A stretch of 6,402 bases of DNA from an uncultured bacterium (GTDB taxonomy: Bacteria > Bacillota > Clostridia > Oscillospirales > Acutalibacteraceae), in NCBI GenBank assembly GCA_905215105.1, contig CAJMOI010000117.1, positions 1-6,402 of the forward strand, read 5' to 3'. Made by a program: the position numbers and the translations under genes. The notes beneath the pieces are model-generated. The model ran no database searches. It worked only from the letters and a program-made list of their open reading frames with translations, and was not told the DNA's origin. Numbering within the stretch: the stretch's first letter is position 1; every line of letters begins with the position of its first letter. Of this stretch, positions 6,255 through 6,402 are shown one piece after another.

Positions 6255-6325
6255 CCACCTTTTTCAAAAGGTGGTGGTGTCCAGAGGCAACGCCTTTGGT
6301 CGCTCACCGCAGTGAGCGAAACACC
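6255..6325. repeat. Structured palindromic element with a three-way junction
   Basis: CCACCTTTT (6255-6263) pairs with AAAAGGTGG (6266-6274). Next, GGTGT (6276-6280) and ACACC (6321-6325) close a junction containing two abutting hairpins: CCAGAGGC/GCCTTTGG (6281-6299, loop AAC) and TCGCTCAC/GTGAGCGA (6300-6319, loop CGCA). Only A6320 is left unpaired. The single non-Watson-Crick pair is G-U on the plus strand but C-A on the minus strand, which mildly favours a plus-strand RNA. The design resembles dispersed palindromic repeats of bacterial genomes, but one window cannot show copy number. Confidence 0.6.
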
Positions 6326-6352
6326 TTTATCGTCAGGCGCATTTTCAGGGGT

Positions 6353-6385
6353 ATGGACCCCTTTTGCAAGAGAAAAGGGGTCCAT
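6353..6385. repeat. 13-bp perfect inverted repeat
   Basis: ATGGACCCCTTTT (6353-6365) pairs perfectly with AAAAGGGGTCCAT (6373-6385) around GCAAGAG. No T run follows on either strand, so it is a poor intrinsic terminator, though it could protect a 3' end. GGGGT at 6348-6352 can instead pair with ACCCC at 6357-6361, giving a competing smaller hairpin. It probably belongs to the same repeat region as the preceding element. Confidence 0.6.
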
Positions 6386-6402
6386 GAACCGATTGTCAGT
6401 AG

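Noticed and set aside
6170..6385. A 71-residue minus-strand open frame over the adhE tail and the repeat region
   Set aside because: It is made of the inverted repeats themselves and overlaps the adhE end. Such frames are often mis-annotated as hypothetical proteins.

Overview
The window reads as chromosomal DNA from a low-oxygen member of the Clostridia. A Faecalibacterium/Subdoligranulum-like Oscillospirales bacterium is my best guess. This rests on the fused AdhE, a Rex-type operator, Gram-positive style promoters, strong AAAGGAG/GGAGG ribosome binding sites, a cyclophilin lipoprotein and moderately GC-rich coding DNA. The genus is an inference, not something the sequence proves.

There are four genes, each apparently its own transcription unit. 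On the minus strand (110-1042) is a protein with three S1 RNA-binding domains. It diverges from a plus-strand cyclophilin-type peptidyl-prolyl isomerase lipoprotein (1267-2151), which has a good sigma-A promoter at 1173-1201 and a hairpin terminator at 2162-2187. Next is a small APH/choline-kinase-fold protein (2457-3209) with its own promoter (2344-2371) and terminator (3239-3266). Its usual catalytic aspartate is an asparagine. The largest gene (3549-6182) is adhE, the bifunctional acetaldehyde/alcohol dehydrogenase. It is driven by a near-consensus extended -10 promoter whose start point is covered by an 18-bp Rex-like operator. The last 220 bases hold no gene but a chain of hairpins, including a compact three-way junction, that looks like a dispersed palindromic repeat.

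The genes do not form one pathway. AdhE regenerates NAD+ by reducing acetyl-CoA to ethanol, and the Rex-like site would tie its expression to the NADH/NAD+ ratio. The isomerase would help fold exported proteins, and the S1 protein probably binds RNA.

I see no clearly new multi-gene system. The observations most worth a second look are: an abrupt change in codon choice inside adhE near position 5200, suggesting a mosaic gene; a Shine-Dalgarno plus ATG inside adhE exactly where the alcohol dehydrogenase half begins; the Asp-to-Asn change in the kinase-like protein; and the folded repeat after adhE.
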